From Planctomycetota bacterium (GTDB taxonomy: Bacteria > Planctomycetota > UBA1135 > GCA-002686595), in contig JADHOC010000021.1 in NCBI GenBank assembly GCA_016779205.1, positions 26,757 to 90,756 of the forward strand: a stretch of DNA of 64,000 nucleotides, in the 5' to 3' direction. Each line of letters opens with the position of its first letter. Within the stretch, counting starts at the first letter, position 1. The position numbers were made by a program, and so were the translations under genes. Positions 16,659 through 25,697 of this stretch are shown here, piece by piece. The notes under the pieces were generated by a model, which saw nothing but the letters and a program-made list of their open reading frames with translations, was not told the DNA's origin and ran no database searches.

Positions 16659-18176
16659 ATGTCCTGCTCCCCGATTCGCGCCGCGCTCCTCGCGCTCCTC
16701 ACCCTGTTCCTCGCGTCACCCGCCAAGGCGACGTGGTCCATCGTGGTCATCAACCGGGAGACCGGAGAGCTCGCGGTGGCGACCTCCACGTGCATCGCCG
16801 GCTTCGACATCGCGACCGCTGTCCCGGTCATCCGCGTGGGCTACGCCGCGGGCGCCGCGCAGTCGTTCGTCATCTCACAGGCGACCAACCGCCGGCGCAT
16901 CTTCCGCAACTCGCTCCGGGGCGCCACGCCCCAGCAGCTCCTGGACCTGATCGAGGCCAGCGACGGGGGCTTCGAGAACCGCCAGTTCGGCATCGTCGCC
17001 TTCTCGGGCGCCCCGGTGACCCACACGGGGGACTTCAACGGTGACTTCGCCGACGGGCTCACCGGCTCCTTCGGCCCCTACGAGTACGCGATCCAGGGGA
17101 ACGTGCTCACGGGTGCCAACGTGGTGCTGGATTGCGAGGCCGCCTTCCTCGCCACCAACGGCGACCTGGGCGAGCGCATGGTGGCGGCCATGGAGGCGGC
17201 CCGGGACGCGGGCGGCGACGGGCGCTGCTCCTGCGCGCCGGGGACGCCCACGGGCTGCGGCTCACCGCCGGCGAACTTCACCTACGCCTCCTACAACGCC
17301 TTCATGGCGATCGCGCGCCTCGGCGACACCGACGCGCCCTGCCTTGGGACCACGGGCTGCGCGGCGGGGGACTACTACCTCCGCATCACCTACGCCGGCG
17401 GGCCCAACGGACAGGAGCCGATCGCGCGCCTGCGCCAGGAGTACGACGCCTGGCGAGCGGGTCAGGTGGCGCGCCCGGACCACGTGCTGTCGGAGGTGAC
17501 CTCGTCGGTCCCGCGGCTGCAGGCCGATGGTCAGACCTCGAGCCGCGTGCGCATCCGGCTCCGCGACATCGACGGCAACCCCCTCGCCATGGGCGGCCAG
17601 ACCGTGACGGTGACCAAGGCCTCTGGCCCGAACGTGGCCCAGGCCACGAACATGGTGGACAACGGGGACGGGACCCACAGCTTCGACCTCGTGGCGACGC
17701 TGAACCAGGGGGTGGGCACGTATCACATCACGGTGGACGACGGGATCCGGCCGGTGCAGCTCTACCCGGCGCTGGTCGTCGAGTCCGCCGCCCCTGCGGA
17801 GGTGCACATCGGCCAGGGCGAGCTCTCCGCGGCCGAGGGGACCCCGGTCCCCGTGATCCTCGACCGTGGCGCGGCCGACAGCGGCGCCTCGTACCGCCTG
17901 CTGGCGTCGCTCTCGGGCACCCAGCCGGGCGCGGTCCTCGGCGGCGTGAGCGTCCCGCTGAACCGTGACCGCCTCTTCGAGTTCACGGCCAGCTGGCCGG
18001 GGGGCTCCCCCTTCACCGGCAACGCGGGGGTCCTGGATCAAGACGGGCGCGGTGAGGCCGTGCTCGGTCTCGATCCCGGCGCCCTGGTGCCCTTCGTGGG
18101 CTCGACGCTGTCCTTCAGCGCCGTGATCGGGGGCCAGGAGGCCACCCCGGCGGCGTCGATCCTGGTCGGCCCCTGA
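16659..18176 (+). CDS. secreted DUF1028 protein with Ig-like domain
   Basis: A 505-residue exported protein. Signal peptide residues 1-24 (ending SPAKA, cleavage before TWSIV). Residues 25-270 are DUF1028: TWSIVVINRETGELAVATSTC, then GAAQSFVISQATN, LLDLIEASDGGFENRQFGIV and NVLTGANVV. DUF1028 resembles Ntn-hydrolase folds and includes predicted peptidases. Residues 280-370 form an invasin/Ig-like domain (VPRLQADGQTSSRVRIRLRDIDG). A further beta-rich tail follows. ATG 16659 is chosen because it begins the signal peptide. The location should be periplasm or cell surface. Confidence 0.75.
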   Translation: MSCSPIRAALLALLTLFLASPAKATWSIVVINRETGELAVATSTCIAGFDIATAVPVIRVGYAAGAAQSFVISQATNRRRIFRNSLRGATPQQLLDLIEASDGGFENRQFGIVAFSGAPVTHTGDFNGDFADGLTGSFGPYEYAIQGNVLTGANVVLDCEAAFLATNGDLGERMVAAMEAARDAGGDGRCSCAPGTPTGCGSPPANFTYASYNAFMAIARLGDTDAPCLGTTGCAAGDYYLRITYAGGPNGQEPIARLRQEYDAWRAGQVARPDHVLSEVTSSVPRLQADGQTSSRVRIRLRDIDGNPLAMGGQTVTVTKASGPNVAQATNMVDNGDGTHSFDLVATLNQGVGTYHITVDDGIRPVQLYPALVVESAAPAEVHIGQGELSAAEGTPVPVILDRGAADSGASYRLLASLSGTQPGAVLGGVSVPLNRDRLFEFTASWPGGSPFTGNAGVLDQDGRGEAVLGLDPGALVPFVGSTLSFSAVIGGQEATPAASILVGP

Positions 18177-18215
18177 GGGGCGGGCGAACGGGGTCGATCC
18201 CGGCGGCGGCGCGCC

Positions 18216-19235
18216 CTAGATGTGGTGCACCGGGCCCGTCCCCGCGGCGGCGGCGAGGATCGTGCGGCGGACGTAGACGGGGACCATCTCCCGTCGGTAG
18301 GCGGCGTCCCCGGGGATGTTGTCCATGGGCTTGGCCTGTCGATGGGCCAGGTCCGCGACGGCCCCGGCCGCGTGCTCGAAGCCCGCGGTCCCGATCTTCT
18401 GACCCGCCAGGGCGTCGGCCACCCCCTTGATCCGCAGGGGTCGTGCCACCAGCGCGACGCACACCACGTCGGCGTCGACGACGGCGTCGCCGTCGAGGTC
18501 GAGGCGGATCGCGCAGCCGAACAGGGGGTAGTCGATGGAGCCCCGGTCACGGAGCTTGCCGTAGGCGCCGCGGTGCCCCGGGGCCTGGGGAGGGACGTGG
18601 ATGTGGGTCAGGAGCGCCCCGCGCCCGACGCCTTTGTTCCAGATCCCGTCGGCCTTCCAGAGGTCATCGATCTTCAGGGTCTGGGCCCCGCCCTCGCCGG
18701 CGAACTCGAGGTCCGCGCCCAGGGACATCAACGTCGGAGCGGTGTCGTTGGACGCGGCCGCCACGCACTTGCGGCCGCCGGCGACCACGTGGCAGACGGT
18801 GCCGTCCTTCTTGAGGCAGTAGCCCAGGGACTTCCGCCAGAAGTGGGTCTGGTTGTACCACTGGCAGCGGGTGTCGAGCATGACGTTGCCGCCCGCCGTG
18901 CCCATGGTCCGAAGCTGTGGGCCGGCGACGAGGGAGGCCGCCTGGGCGAGCGCGGGCGCCCGGGAGATCACGGCCTCGCTGGCGGCCATGTCCGCGAGCG
19001 TGGTCATGGCGCCGATCCGCAGGCCCCCCTCGGCGGTCTCCGTGACGCCCCTGAGGTCCGCCACGTGCGCGAGGCTCACCACGACCTCGGGCTCGAAGAG
19101 CCCGTGCTTCATGTTGGGCAGCAGGTCGGTCCCGCCGGCCACGACCATGGCCTTGTCGCCGTGCTCCTCGAGGAGCGCGGTGACGCCGCCGATCTCGGTG
19201 GGCTCCTCGAGCCTGAACTTGGGGAGGCGCAGCAT
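18216..19235 (-). CDS. hcrB: 4-hydroxybenzoyl-CoA reductase-type FAD/4Fe-4S subunit
   Basis: Medium subunit (339 residues) of a xanthine-oxidase-family enzyme. The FAD-binding motif VVAGGTDLLPNMKHG is at 31-45, and TAGGNVMLDTRC is near 113-124. A 4Fe-4S-loop is inserted, with Cys at 124, 140, 148 and 157. The spacing 16-8-9 is exactly that of the cluster loop in Thauera 4-hydroxybenzoyl-CoA reductase beta, and this loop is absent from ordinary xanthine or CO dehydrogenases. Its start overlaps the stop of the large subunit (ATGA). It should pass low-potential electrons to the other subunits. Confidence 0.8.
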   Translation of the reverse strand: MLRLPKFRLEEPTEIGGVTALLEEHGDKAMVVAGGTDLLPNMKHGLFEPEVVVSLAHVADLRGVTETAEGGLRIGAMTTLADMAASEAVISRAPALAQAASLVAGPQLRTMGTAGGNVMLDTRCQWYNQTHFWRKSLGYCLKKDGTVCHVVAGGRKCVAAASNDTAPTLMSLGADLEFAGEGGAQTLKIDDLWKADGIWNKGVGRGALLTHIHVPPQAPGHRGAYGKLRDRGSIDYPLFGCAIRLDLDGDAVVDADVVCVALVARPLRIKGVADALAGQKIGTAGFEHAAGAVADLAHRQAKPMDNIPGDAAYRREMVPVYVRRTILAAAAGTGPVHHI

Positions 19236-21607
19236 CAGCCCAGCCCTCCCTTGGAGTCCATGGCCGTCGCCGCGCCGCCGCCGGCCTCGCGCTCACGCTT
19301 CTCACGCAGGGCGGCGAGCACCTTCGCCGGCGTGAACGGGAGCTCCCTGAGGCGGATACCGACGGCGTCGTGGATGGCGTTGGCGAGGGCGGGGATCGCC
19401 GAGTGCAGCGGGCCCTCGCCGGCCTCCTTCGCTCCGTACGGCCCCTCGGGGTCGATGCTCTCGACGATGAAGGTCTCGATGTCTGGGGTGTCGATGGCGG
19501 TGGGGAGGCGGTAGTCCAGCAGCGACGGGCCGCTGTGGAGGCCGAAGCGGTTGACCTTGTGCTCCTCGAGGAGGGCCTCGGCGATGCCCATGTACACCGA
19601 CCCCTCGATCTGACCAGCGACCAGGCGCGGGTTGAGGGCGCGCCCGCAGTCGTGGGCGCACCAGACCTTGGGGACGGTGATCCGGCCCGTCTCCTCGTCC
19701 ACGTCCACCTCGACCACGTGGGCCGTGAAGGAGTAGGCCGGCGACGCGCCGATCGTGCCCCCGCGGTAGTCGCCGCCGAGGGTGGGGGTGTTGTAGGAAC
19801 CGGTGGAGCCGAGGGTGTCGAAGCGGGCCTCGGCGAGCTCGAAGGCCTCGCGGGTGGTGAGCACCTGCTCGGGGTCCTCGAGGTCGATGACCCTGCCCTC
19901 CATCAGCCGCACGCGCCGCTCCTCGACCTCCCACTTCTCCGCCACGGCCGTGACGACCTTCGCCCGCAGCTTGCGCGCGGCGTCGATGGTGGCGTTGCCG
20001 ACCATGAAGGTCACCCGGCTCGAGTAAGCGCCGAGGTCCACGGGGCACAGGTCCGAGTCCGCGGCGATGACGCGCACGTCCTCGTGGTCCATGCCCAGCT
20101 CCTCCGCGACGAGGTAGCGGACCACCGAGCTCGAGCCCTGCCCGATGTCGTTGGCGCCGCTGAAGACGGTCACGAGGCCGGACCGGTCGACCTTGAGCTG
20201 GATGCCCGCCTGGGGCATCTCGTTCGGGTAGATCGGGTAGTTGGTGCCCGAGATGTACATGGAGCCCGCGATCCCGAGGCCGCGCCCGCGGGGGAGCTGG
20301 CCCCGGCGCTCGGTCCAGCCCGAGCCGCGCTCGACCTTGTCGAGGCACTCCATGAAGCCGCTCGAGGTGATGCGCTGACCGTTGACGGTCTTGGTGTGCT
20401 CCCCGTGGAAGTTCTTGCGGCGGATCTCGATGGGGTCGATGCCCAGCTGCTCGGCGACCTCGTCCAGCTGGCACTCGAAGGCGAAGCGCGGCTGCACGGA
20501 GCCGTGCCCGCGCTTCGGGCCGCACGGCGGCTTGTTCGTGAACACCCGGGTCGAGTCGAACCGGTAGGACGGGAAGTCGTAGGGGCCGGAGAGTAGCTGC
20601 CCCGAGTAGTAGGTGGTCACCAGCCCGAAGGAGCTGTACGACCCGCCGTCGATCAGGATCTTGGCGTCGACCCCGGTGATCTTGCCGTCCTTGGTGGCGC
20701 TCGTGCGGTAGTCGAGCTCCATGGGGTGGCGGCCGCGGTGGGCGTAGAAGACCTCCTCGCGGGTCCACAGCATCTTCACGGGCCGGCCGGTCACCTGGGC
20801 GAGCTTGGCGACGCAGAACTCGAGGCTGAAGGGGTCGGACTTCCCGCCGAACGCCCCGCCGAGGCAGGGCTGGATCACGCGGATCCGCTGGGGCTCCCAC
20901 TCGAGGACACGGGCCAGGGCCCGGTGGACGTAGTGGGAGATCTGCGTGGAGGACCACAGGGTCAAGACCCCGTCCGGGGCGACCCGCGCGACCGCGCAGT
21001 GGGGCTCGATCGCCGCGTGGGTGGAGCCGTGGAAGCGGTAGGAGCCCTCGACCACGAGGTCCGCGCCCTCGCGCGCGCCGTCCACGTCGCCGAACTCCAG
21101 CTCCACGTGCTTGGAGACGTTGTTCTCCTTGCGGTTCTTGTGGATCTGCGGCGCGTCCCGCTCGAGGGACTCCCGCGGGTCGAGGAACGCGTGCAGCTCC
21201 TCGTACTCCACGTCGATCAGCTCGAGTGCCGCGTTGGCGGTGTCCTCATCCACGGCGGCGACCGCCGCGACCTCGTCGCCGATGAAGCGGACCTTCTCGG
21301 TGGCGAGGGCCGTCTCGTCGGGGGTCCAGGGGATGACGCCGTACTGGATGGAGAGGTCCGCGCCGGTGATCACGGCGTGCACGCCGGGGAGGGCCATGGC
21401 CCGCGAGGTGTCGATGGAGACGATCCTCGCGTGGGCGTGGGGGCTGCGCAGGGTCTTGGCGTGGAGCATCCCGGGGAGCTGGATGTCGTCGGCGTAGACC
21501 GCCTCGCCGGTGGCCTTCGCCACGCCGTCGATCTTGCGGTGGCTCTTGCCGACGACCCGGAACTCCTCCCAGGGGGCGTCGACGCCGTGGATGTCTCGCG
21601 CCGCCAT
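19235..21607 (-). CDS. hcrA: 4-hydroxybenzoyl-CoA reductase-type molybdenum subunit
   Basis: Large molybdopterin subunit, 790 residues. The aldehyde oxidase/xanthine dehydrogenase N-terminal domain has DGVAKATGEAVYADDIQLPG. The Mo domain has PCLGGAFGGKSDP, TNKPPCGPKRGHGSVQPR, YSSRVTFMVGNA, and near the end LDYRLPTAIDTPDIE and GAKEAGEGPLHSAIPALANA, with the active-site Glu in GEGP. The RGHGSV and YSSRVTFMVGNA blocks are close to HcrA of aromatic degraders as I remember them. Both ends overlap neighbours by four bases. Predicted reaction: reductive dehydroxylation of a 4-hydroxybenzoyl-CoA-like substrate; a related hydroxylase substrate is possible. Confidence 0.8.
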   Translation of the reverse strand: MAARDIHGVDAPWEEFRVVGKSHRKIDGVAKATGEAVYADDIQLPGMLHAKTLRSPHAHARIVSIDTSRAMALPGVHAVITGADLSIQYGVIPWTPDETALATEKVRFIGDEVAAVAAVDEDTANAALELIDVEYEELHAFLDPRESLERDAPQIHKNRKENNVSKHVELEFGDVDGAREGADLVVEGSYRFHGSTHAAIEPHCAVARVAPDGVLTLWSSTQISHYVHRALARVLEWEPQRIRVIQPCLGGAFGGKSDPFSLEFCVAKLAQVTGRPVKMLWTREEVFYAHRGRHPMELDYRTSATKDGKITGVDAKILIDGGSYSSFGLVTTYYSGQLLSGPYDFPSYRFDSTRVFTNKPPCGPKRGHGSVQPRFAFECQLDEVAEQLGIDPIEIRRKNFHGEHTKTVNGQRITSSGFMECLDKVERGSGWTERRGQLPRGRGLGIAGSMYISGTNYPIYPNEMPQAGIQLKVDRSGLVTVFSGANDIGQGSSSVVRYLVAEELGMDHEDVRVIAADSDLCPVDLGAYSSRVTFMVGNATIDAARKLRAKVVTAVAEKWEVEERRVRLMEGRVIDLEDPEQVLTTREAFELAEARFDTLGSTGSYNTPTLGGDYRGGTIGASPAYSFTAHVVEVDVDEETGRITVPKVWCAHDCGRALNPRLVAGQIEGSVYMGIAEALLEEHKVNRFGLHSGPSLLDYRLPTAIDTPDIETFIVESIDPEGPYGAKEAGEGPLHSAIPALANAIHDAVGIRLRELPFTPAKVLAALREKREREAGGGAATAMDSKGGLG

Positions 21608-22182
21608 CAGAGGGCCTCCTCGCGCAGGTGCTCGCGGTCCTCGACCCAGCTCGGCCGAGGGGTGTCGGCGCCGGTGGACTCCGCGATGGCGGTCTCCACG
21701 GCCTCGATGATCTGGGTGTAGCCCGTGCAGCGGCACAGGTTGCCGGACAGGGCCTTCTGGATCTCCTCGCGGCTCGGGTCCGGCGTCCGGTCCAGCAGCG
21801 CCCGGGCGGACAGCATCATGCCCGGCTGGCAGAAGCCGCACTGGAGGGCGCCGCAGCGATCGAAGGCGTCCTGGACGGGGTCCACTCCGCCGGTCGCGGT
21901 GCCCTCGGGGGCGCCGCTGCGCTTGAGGTGGGCAGGCCGGAGGCCCTCGATGGTCTGGACCGAGCACCCCTGGGCCTGGGAGCCGAGGGTGAGGCAGGAG
22001 AGCACCGGCTTGCCGTCCACCAGGACGGTGCAAGCGCCGCAGTCGCCCTTGTCGCAGCCCTGCTTGGAGCCGGTCAGTCCGAGCCGGTAGCGGAGGACCT
22101 CAAGGAGGGTCCAGTGGTCTGGCGCCGCGGTCTCTTGGCGGTCGCCGTTGACGTCGAGGGTCAGCACGCGCATGGGCGACAT
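21607..22182 (-). CDS. hcrC: 2Fe-2S subunit of the molybdenum enzyme
   Basis: Small iron-sulfur subunit, 191 residues. The plant-type 2Fe-2S cluster is CDKGDCGACTVLVDGKPVLSC (shown as CDKGDCGAC then C at SCLTL). The second, alpha-helical 2Fe-2S domain has CGFCQPGMM and CRCTGYTQI. It is the first gene of the operon; transcription order C-A-B equals the hcrCAB order of Thauera. The C-terminal tail is about 25 residues longer than usual. No Tat or Sec signal, so it is cytoplasmic. Molybdopterin-cytosine maturation genes are not in view. Confidence 0.85.
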   Translation of the reverse strand: MSPMRVLTLDVNGDRQETAAPDHWTLLEVLRYRLGLTGSKQGCDKGDCGACTVLVDGKPVLSCLTLGSQAQGCSVQTIEGLRPAHLKRSGAPEGTATGGVDPVQDAFDRCGALQCGFCQPGMMLSARALLDRTPDPSREEIQKALSGNLCRCTGYTQIIEAVETAIAESTGADTPRPSWVEDREHLREEAL

Positions 22183-22252
22183 TGTCCGGATCCTGGGCCC
22201 GGAGGCACCCCCAAATCCGGCGCTCGGTGGAGGGACGTGCGGTCACTGCCCG

Positions 22253-22299
22253 AAAAACGACGCCTCCCCCCGACCCGCGCACGGATTCGGGGGGAGGCG
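22253..22299 (-). terminator. intrinsic terminator, minus strand
   Basis: Perfect 13-base inverted repeat CGCCTCCCCCCGA (22261-22273) and TCGGGGGGAGGCG (22287-22299) with a 13-base loop. On the minus strand it is followed by a TTTTT run (the As at 22253-22257). It lies 40 bases beyond the stop of the minus-strand gene at 22339, upstream of the hcr-like operon, and insulates the two. Confidence 0.85.
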
Positions 22300-22338
22300 G
22301 TGGTCCCGGAAGGCCGGGCCCCGTGGGGGGGCGGACCC

Positions 22339-23307
22339 TCAGGGGCGGTAGTCGCGGCCCTTCAGGAGGGCGCGGGCGATCTCGTCCTGGCCAGCGAGGC
22401 CGAGGTGGTGGTCGAAGGCTCGCTGCTCGGCCTCGTACCTCGGGCGGGATTCGTCCGGCTCGTGGTGCCCCAGGTCCGCCACGATGGAGCCGAGGGCCGA
22501 CTCGTGGTAGCGGAAGAGGAAGGCGATGATGGCCATGGCCTCCGCCTGCATCACGGCGTCCGCGTCCATCCCGCCGTTGAGCCTGAAGAGGTCGAGCTCC
22601 CAGCCTTCCTCGGAGGCGCGTCGGGACACCTCCTGTTGGACCGAGCGGAGGGTCCGCAGCTCGCCGTGGATCAGGGCCCGGCTGGAGGAGCGCTCCGCCA
22701 CGAGGCTGGCGATCCCGTCGTTCATCCAGCGGGAGAGGAACGGCTGCTCCGTGCTCATGATCTTCGAGGCCACAGCCTCCACGAGGCGGGCGTCCACCTC
22801 CCGGCGGGCGGTGGCGTCGCCCTCCTCGAGGTAGGCGCCGAACTGCTGGTCGACCTCGAGGGCGCGGGCTCCCTTGAGGGCGGTGGCGAGGTCCGTGTCC
22901 GAGGTGGCCCGGAGGATGACCACCGGCTCGGAGCCCGGGCTCAGGAAGGGGGCCAGGGAGCGTACGGTGCGCTCGACGAGGGCGGCGCTCGTGCTGAAGC
23001 GCTGGAAGCGCTCGGCGTCGGAGAGCAGCACGACCCGCTGGTCCTGGTCGAGATCGATGCGGTAGCCGCGGCGGCTCGCGAAGTCGTACCAGCGGCTGAT
23101 GGCGACACGCGTGGCGGCGCCGAGGGCCTCACGGCGCCGCTCGTCCTCGTTGATGAGCTTGCCGTCCCAGCGGATCTCCGCGGGCGAGGCCGTGTGGGTG
23201 GTCTTCTGGGCCGCTGCCCGGGCGGGGTGGACCTCGTCCCCGAACTGCATCAGGAGGGTCGCGGTGAGGATGAGGAGGCCTGTGGGGAGGATCGCCCTTG
23301 TGAACAT
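22339..23307 (-). CDS. secreted protein of unknown function
   Basis: A 322-residue exported protein with an N-terminal signal/anchor (FTRAILPTGLLILTATLLMQF). The mature part is helical and charged. It includes ISRWYDFASRRGYRIDLDQDQRVVLLSD (split: ISRWYDFASRRGYRI, DLDQDQRVVLLSD), a region with FLSRWMNDGIASLVAERSSS, and EAMAIIAFLFRYHESALGS. The WMNDGIASLVAE-like helix is reminiscent of gluzincin-type peptidase-like proteins (DUF1570 relatives), but no HExxH is present, so I do not assign activity. Monocistronic, with its own terminator. Confidence 0.55.
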   Translation of the reverse strand: MFTRAILPTGLLILTATLLMQFGDEVHPARAAAQKTTHTASPAEIRWDGKLINEDERRREALGAATRVAISRWYDFASRRGYRIDLDQDQRVVLLSDAERFQRFSTSAALVERTVRSLAPFLSPGSEPVVILRATSDTDLATALKGARALEVDQQFGAYLEEGDATARREVDARLVEAVASKIMSTEQPFLSRWMNDGIASLVAERSSSRALIHGELRTLRSVQQEVSRRASEEGWELDLFRLNGGMDADAVMQAEAMAIIAFLFRYHESALGSIVADLGHHEPDESRPRYEAEQRAFDHHLGLAGQDEIARALLKGRDYRP

Positions 23308-23501
23308 CTGTCTACGGGGGTGGTTGGCAGGTCGCGAGTCGATGGGGCGCTGGCCCAGAGGCCGCCGCGCACGCCGCTGCCTTGCCCCCGGTATCGGCCC
23401 CCCAGGACACCCGGCTGGAGCCCTCGACGGGTCCAGCGGGGCGTCACGGCTCGCTCCGCGTCAACCTCTCGGATCGGGACACCCCGCGGGCCCCGAGGGG
23501 C

Positions 23502-25601
23502 TCATTCCGCGCCCACGTGCTCCGCGATCGCCGCGAGGAAGAGCGGGCCCAGGTCGGCCGCCTTCTTCTCGCCCACGCCCTTGAGGGCGAGGAACGCCTC
23601 CGGGGTCCGGGGCTTGTGAGCCGCCATGTGGGCCAGGGTGCGGTCGTTGAAGAGGATGTAGGGGGGCACGCCGCGCTCCGAGGCGAGGCTGCGCCGGAGC
23701 TTGCGGAGCGCCTCGAACAGGGAGGCGTCCACGTCCAGGGACTCCTCGCTCGCGACGGCCTCGACGGAGCTGCCCCGGCGGCGGGAGCTCTTCTTGGCCT
23801 GGATCCGCGGGACCAGCAGGGTCACCGCCTCATCGCCGCGCATCACCTCGACGCCGGAGGCGGTGAGGTGGAGGGTCGGGTAGTTCCCCGACGCCACGCC
23901 GATGTGCCCCTGGGCCACCAGCTGGTCGATCCAGGCGCGGATCTCGCTGGCGGCGTTCTCGCGCATGATCCCGTAGGTGGTGAGCTGGTCGTGCCCCTTC
24001 TGGCGGACGCGCTGGGTGTCAGCGCCCCGGAGCACCTCGGTCACGTGGGCGGCTCCGTAGCGCTGGTCGCAGCGGACCACGCACGAGAGGATCATCTGGG
24101 CCACGCGCTGGCTATCGTCCACCTGGCGGAGCTCGCCGTGGCACACATCGCACGCGCCGCACTTGCCCTCGGCCAGCTCGCCGCCGAAGTACTCCACGAG
24201 GAACCGGTGCCGGCAGAGCCCGCCGTTGGCGAAGTTCCAGAGCTCTCCGAGCCGATCGAGGGATCCGGCGAGCTCGTCCATGGCGCCCTCGACCCCCTCC
24301 ATCTCGGCCTCCTGGGCGCTGCGCTCCATGATCCCCTTCCAGCCCTGGAAGTCCGATCCGCTGTAGAGCATCAGGCACTCGGAGGGGAGCCCGTCGCGCC
24401 CGGCGCGGCCGGTCTCCTGGCTGTACTGCTCGACGCCCTTGGGCAGGCTCGCGTGGACGACGAAGCGGACGTCCGGCCGGTCGATCCCCATGCCGAATGC
24501 GACGGTGGCCACCACCACGTCGAGGCCCTCTCCCAGGAAGGCCTCCTGGATCCGCGCGCGCTCCGAGGAGTCGAGGCCCGCGTGGTAGGGCATGGCCCGA
24601 ACGCCCGCGCGGGCGAGCTCCCGGGCGAGCTTCTCGGTGTCCTTGCGGCGGATGCAGTAGACGATGCCCGCCTCGTCAGGGTGGCGGCGGACGACCTCCA
24701 TGACCTGCTCGAAGAGGTCGAGCCTGGGGACGACCCGGTAGGTGAGGTTCGGCCGGTCGAAGTCGCCCACGACCCGCACGGGGTCCTTCAGCCCGAGCTC
24801 CTCCTCGATGTCGCCCCGGACCCTGGGGGTCGCGGTCGCCGTGAGGGCGATGATGGGGACCTCGGGGCAGCGCGCTCGGAGCTCGCCGAGCTGGCGATAC
24901 TCCGGACGGAAGTCGTGCCCCCAGTGGCTGATGCAGTGGGCCTCGTCCACGGCGATGGAGCTGAGACCGGCGCGCTCGAGCTCCCCGTGGAAGCCCTCCA
25001 CGGCGAGCCTCTCGGGAGAAACGAAGAGGATGTCCAGCTCGCGGCGGTCGAGGGCGCCTCGGACCGCGGAGCGCTCATCGTCGTCAAGGGCGCTGCTCAG
25101 CATCGCTGCGCGGACGCCGTTGGCGAGGAGCCCGTCGAGCTGATCCTTCATCAGCGCGATGAGCGGGCTGACCACCAGGGTCAGGCCGGGGCGAACCAGG
25201 GCCGGAGCCTGGTAGCAGAGGCTCTTGCCCCCTCCCGTGGGGAGGATCACCAGGACGTCCCGACCCTCGAGGGACGCGCGCATGGCCTCGTCCTGGTAGG
25301 GGCGTAGCCCGGGGAAGCCCCAGGTCTCGTCCACGCGCTGCAGGAGCTCCTCCATGGCCGCGTCGACGTCCTCGACGGGGCCCGGGGGAGCGAGGGGCTC
25401 GGGCGCGCGGGTGTCGGCCAGGAACCAGCCGTCGTCGTAGTCCCGGGCGGGGCCGCCGCCGGTGGGCGCTGCGGGGGCGGCGTCGTCTCCCTCGAAGAGC
25501 CCCGCGATCTCATGGGCCGAGGGCTCGGGCTCCGCAGACGCCCCCTCCAGCTCCCAGGGGCTCGCGCCCCCGAGGCCTGCGTCGTCGCCGGTGCCTCTCA
25601 T
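23502..25601 (-). CDS. recQ: RecQ DNA helicase with zinc and HRDC domains
   Basis: Full-length RecQ, 699 residues. An acidic, Pro/Ala-rich extension of about 90 residues precedes the helicase core. The core has LRPYQDEAM, ILPTGGGKSLCYQ, VDEAHCISHWGHDFRPEY, ALTATATP, ATVAFGMGIDRPDVRFVVHA and QETGRAGRDG. The zinc site is intact: CRHRFLVEYFGG then CGACDVC (C-x17-C-x2-C-x2-C). A winged-helix RQC with TEVLRGADTQRVRQKGHDQLTTYG follows, and a C-terminal HRDC domain with PPYILFNDRTLAHMAAHKP. It unwinds 3'-5' in recombination and fork repair. It is the second RecQ-like gene within 10 kb. Confidence 0.93.
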   Translation of the reverse strand: MRGTGDDAGLGGASPWELEGASAEPEPSAHEIAGLFEGDDAAPAAPTGGGPARDYDDGWFLADTRAPEPLAPPGPVEDVDAAMEELLQRVDETWGFPGLRPYQDEAMRASLEGRDVLVILPTGGGKSLCYQAPALVRPGLTLVVSPLIALMKDQLDGLLANGVRAAMLSSALDDDERSAVRGALDRRELDILFVSPERLAVEGFHGELERAGLSSIAVDEAHCISHWGHDFRPEYRQLGELRARCPEVPIIALTATATPRVRGDIEEELGLKDPVRVVGDFDRPNLTYRVVPRLDLFEQVMEVVRRHPDEAGIVYCIRRKDTEKLARELARAGVRAMPYHAGLDSSERARIQEAFLGEGLDVVVATVAFGMGIDRPDVRFVVHASLPKGVEQYSQETGRAGRDGLPSECLMLYSGSDFQGWKGIMERSAQEAEMEGVEGAMDELAGSLDRLGELWNFANGGLCRHRFLVEYFGGELAEGKCGACDVCHGELRQVDDSQRVAQMILSCVVRCDQRYGAAHVTEVLRGADTQRVRQKGHDQLTTYGIMRENAASEIRAWIDQLVAQGHIGVASGNYPTLHLTASGVEVMRGDEAVTLLVPRIQAKKSSRRRGSSVEAVASEESLDVDASLFEALRKLRRSLASERGVPPYILFNDRTLAHMAAHKPRTPEAFLALKGVGEKKAADLGPLFLAAIAEHVGAE

Positions 25602-25697
25602 CGATTCCCCCTGTTCACGGATACCCCACGCTCACGGGGACCGATCCCAACGCATCGCGGTGGCGGTTCAAGACAATCCGCGCGGAAGTCTCGCGGC

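Noticed and set aside
21628..25307. long plus-strand open frames over the 2Fe-2S subunit and the second helicase gene
   Set aside because: Shadow frames without domains; minus-strand genes have cluster cysteines and helicase motifs.
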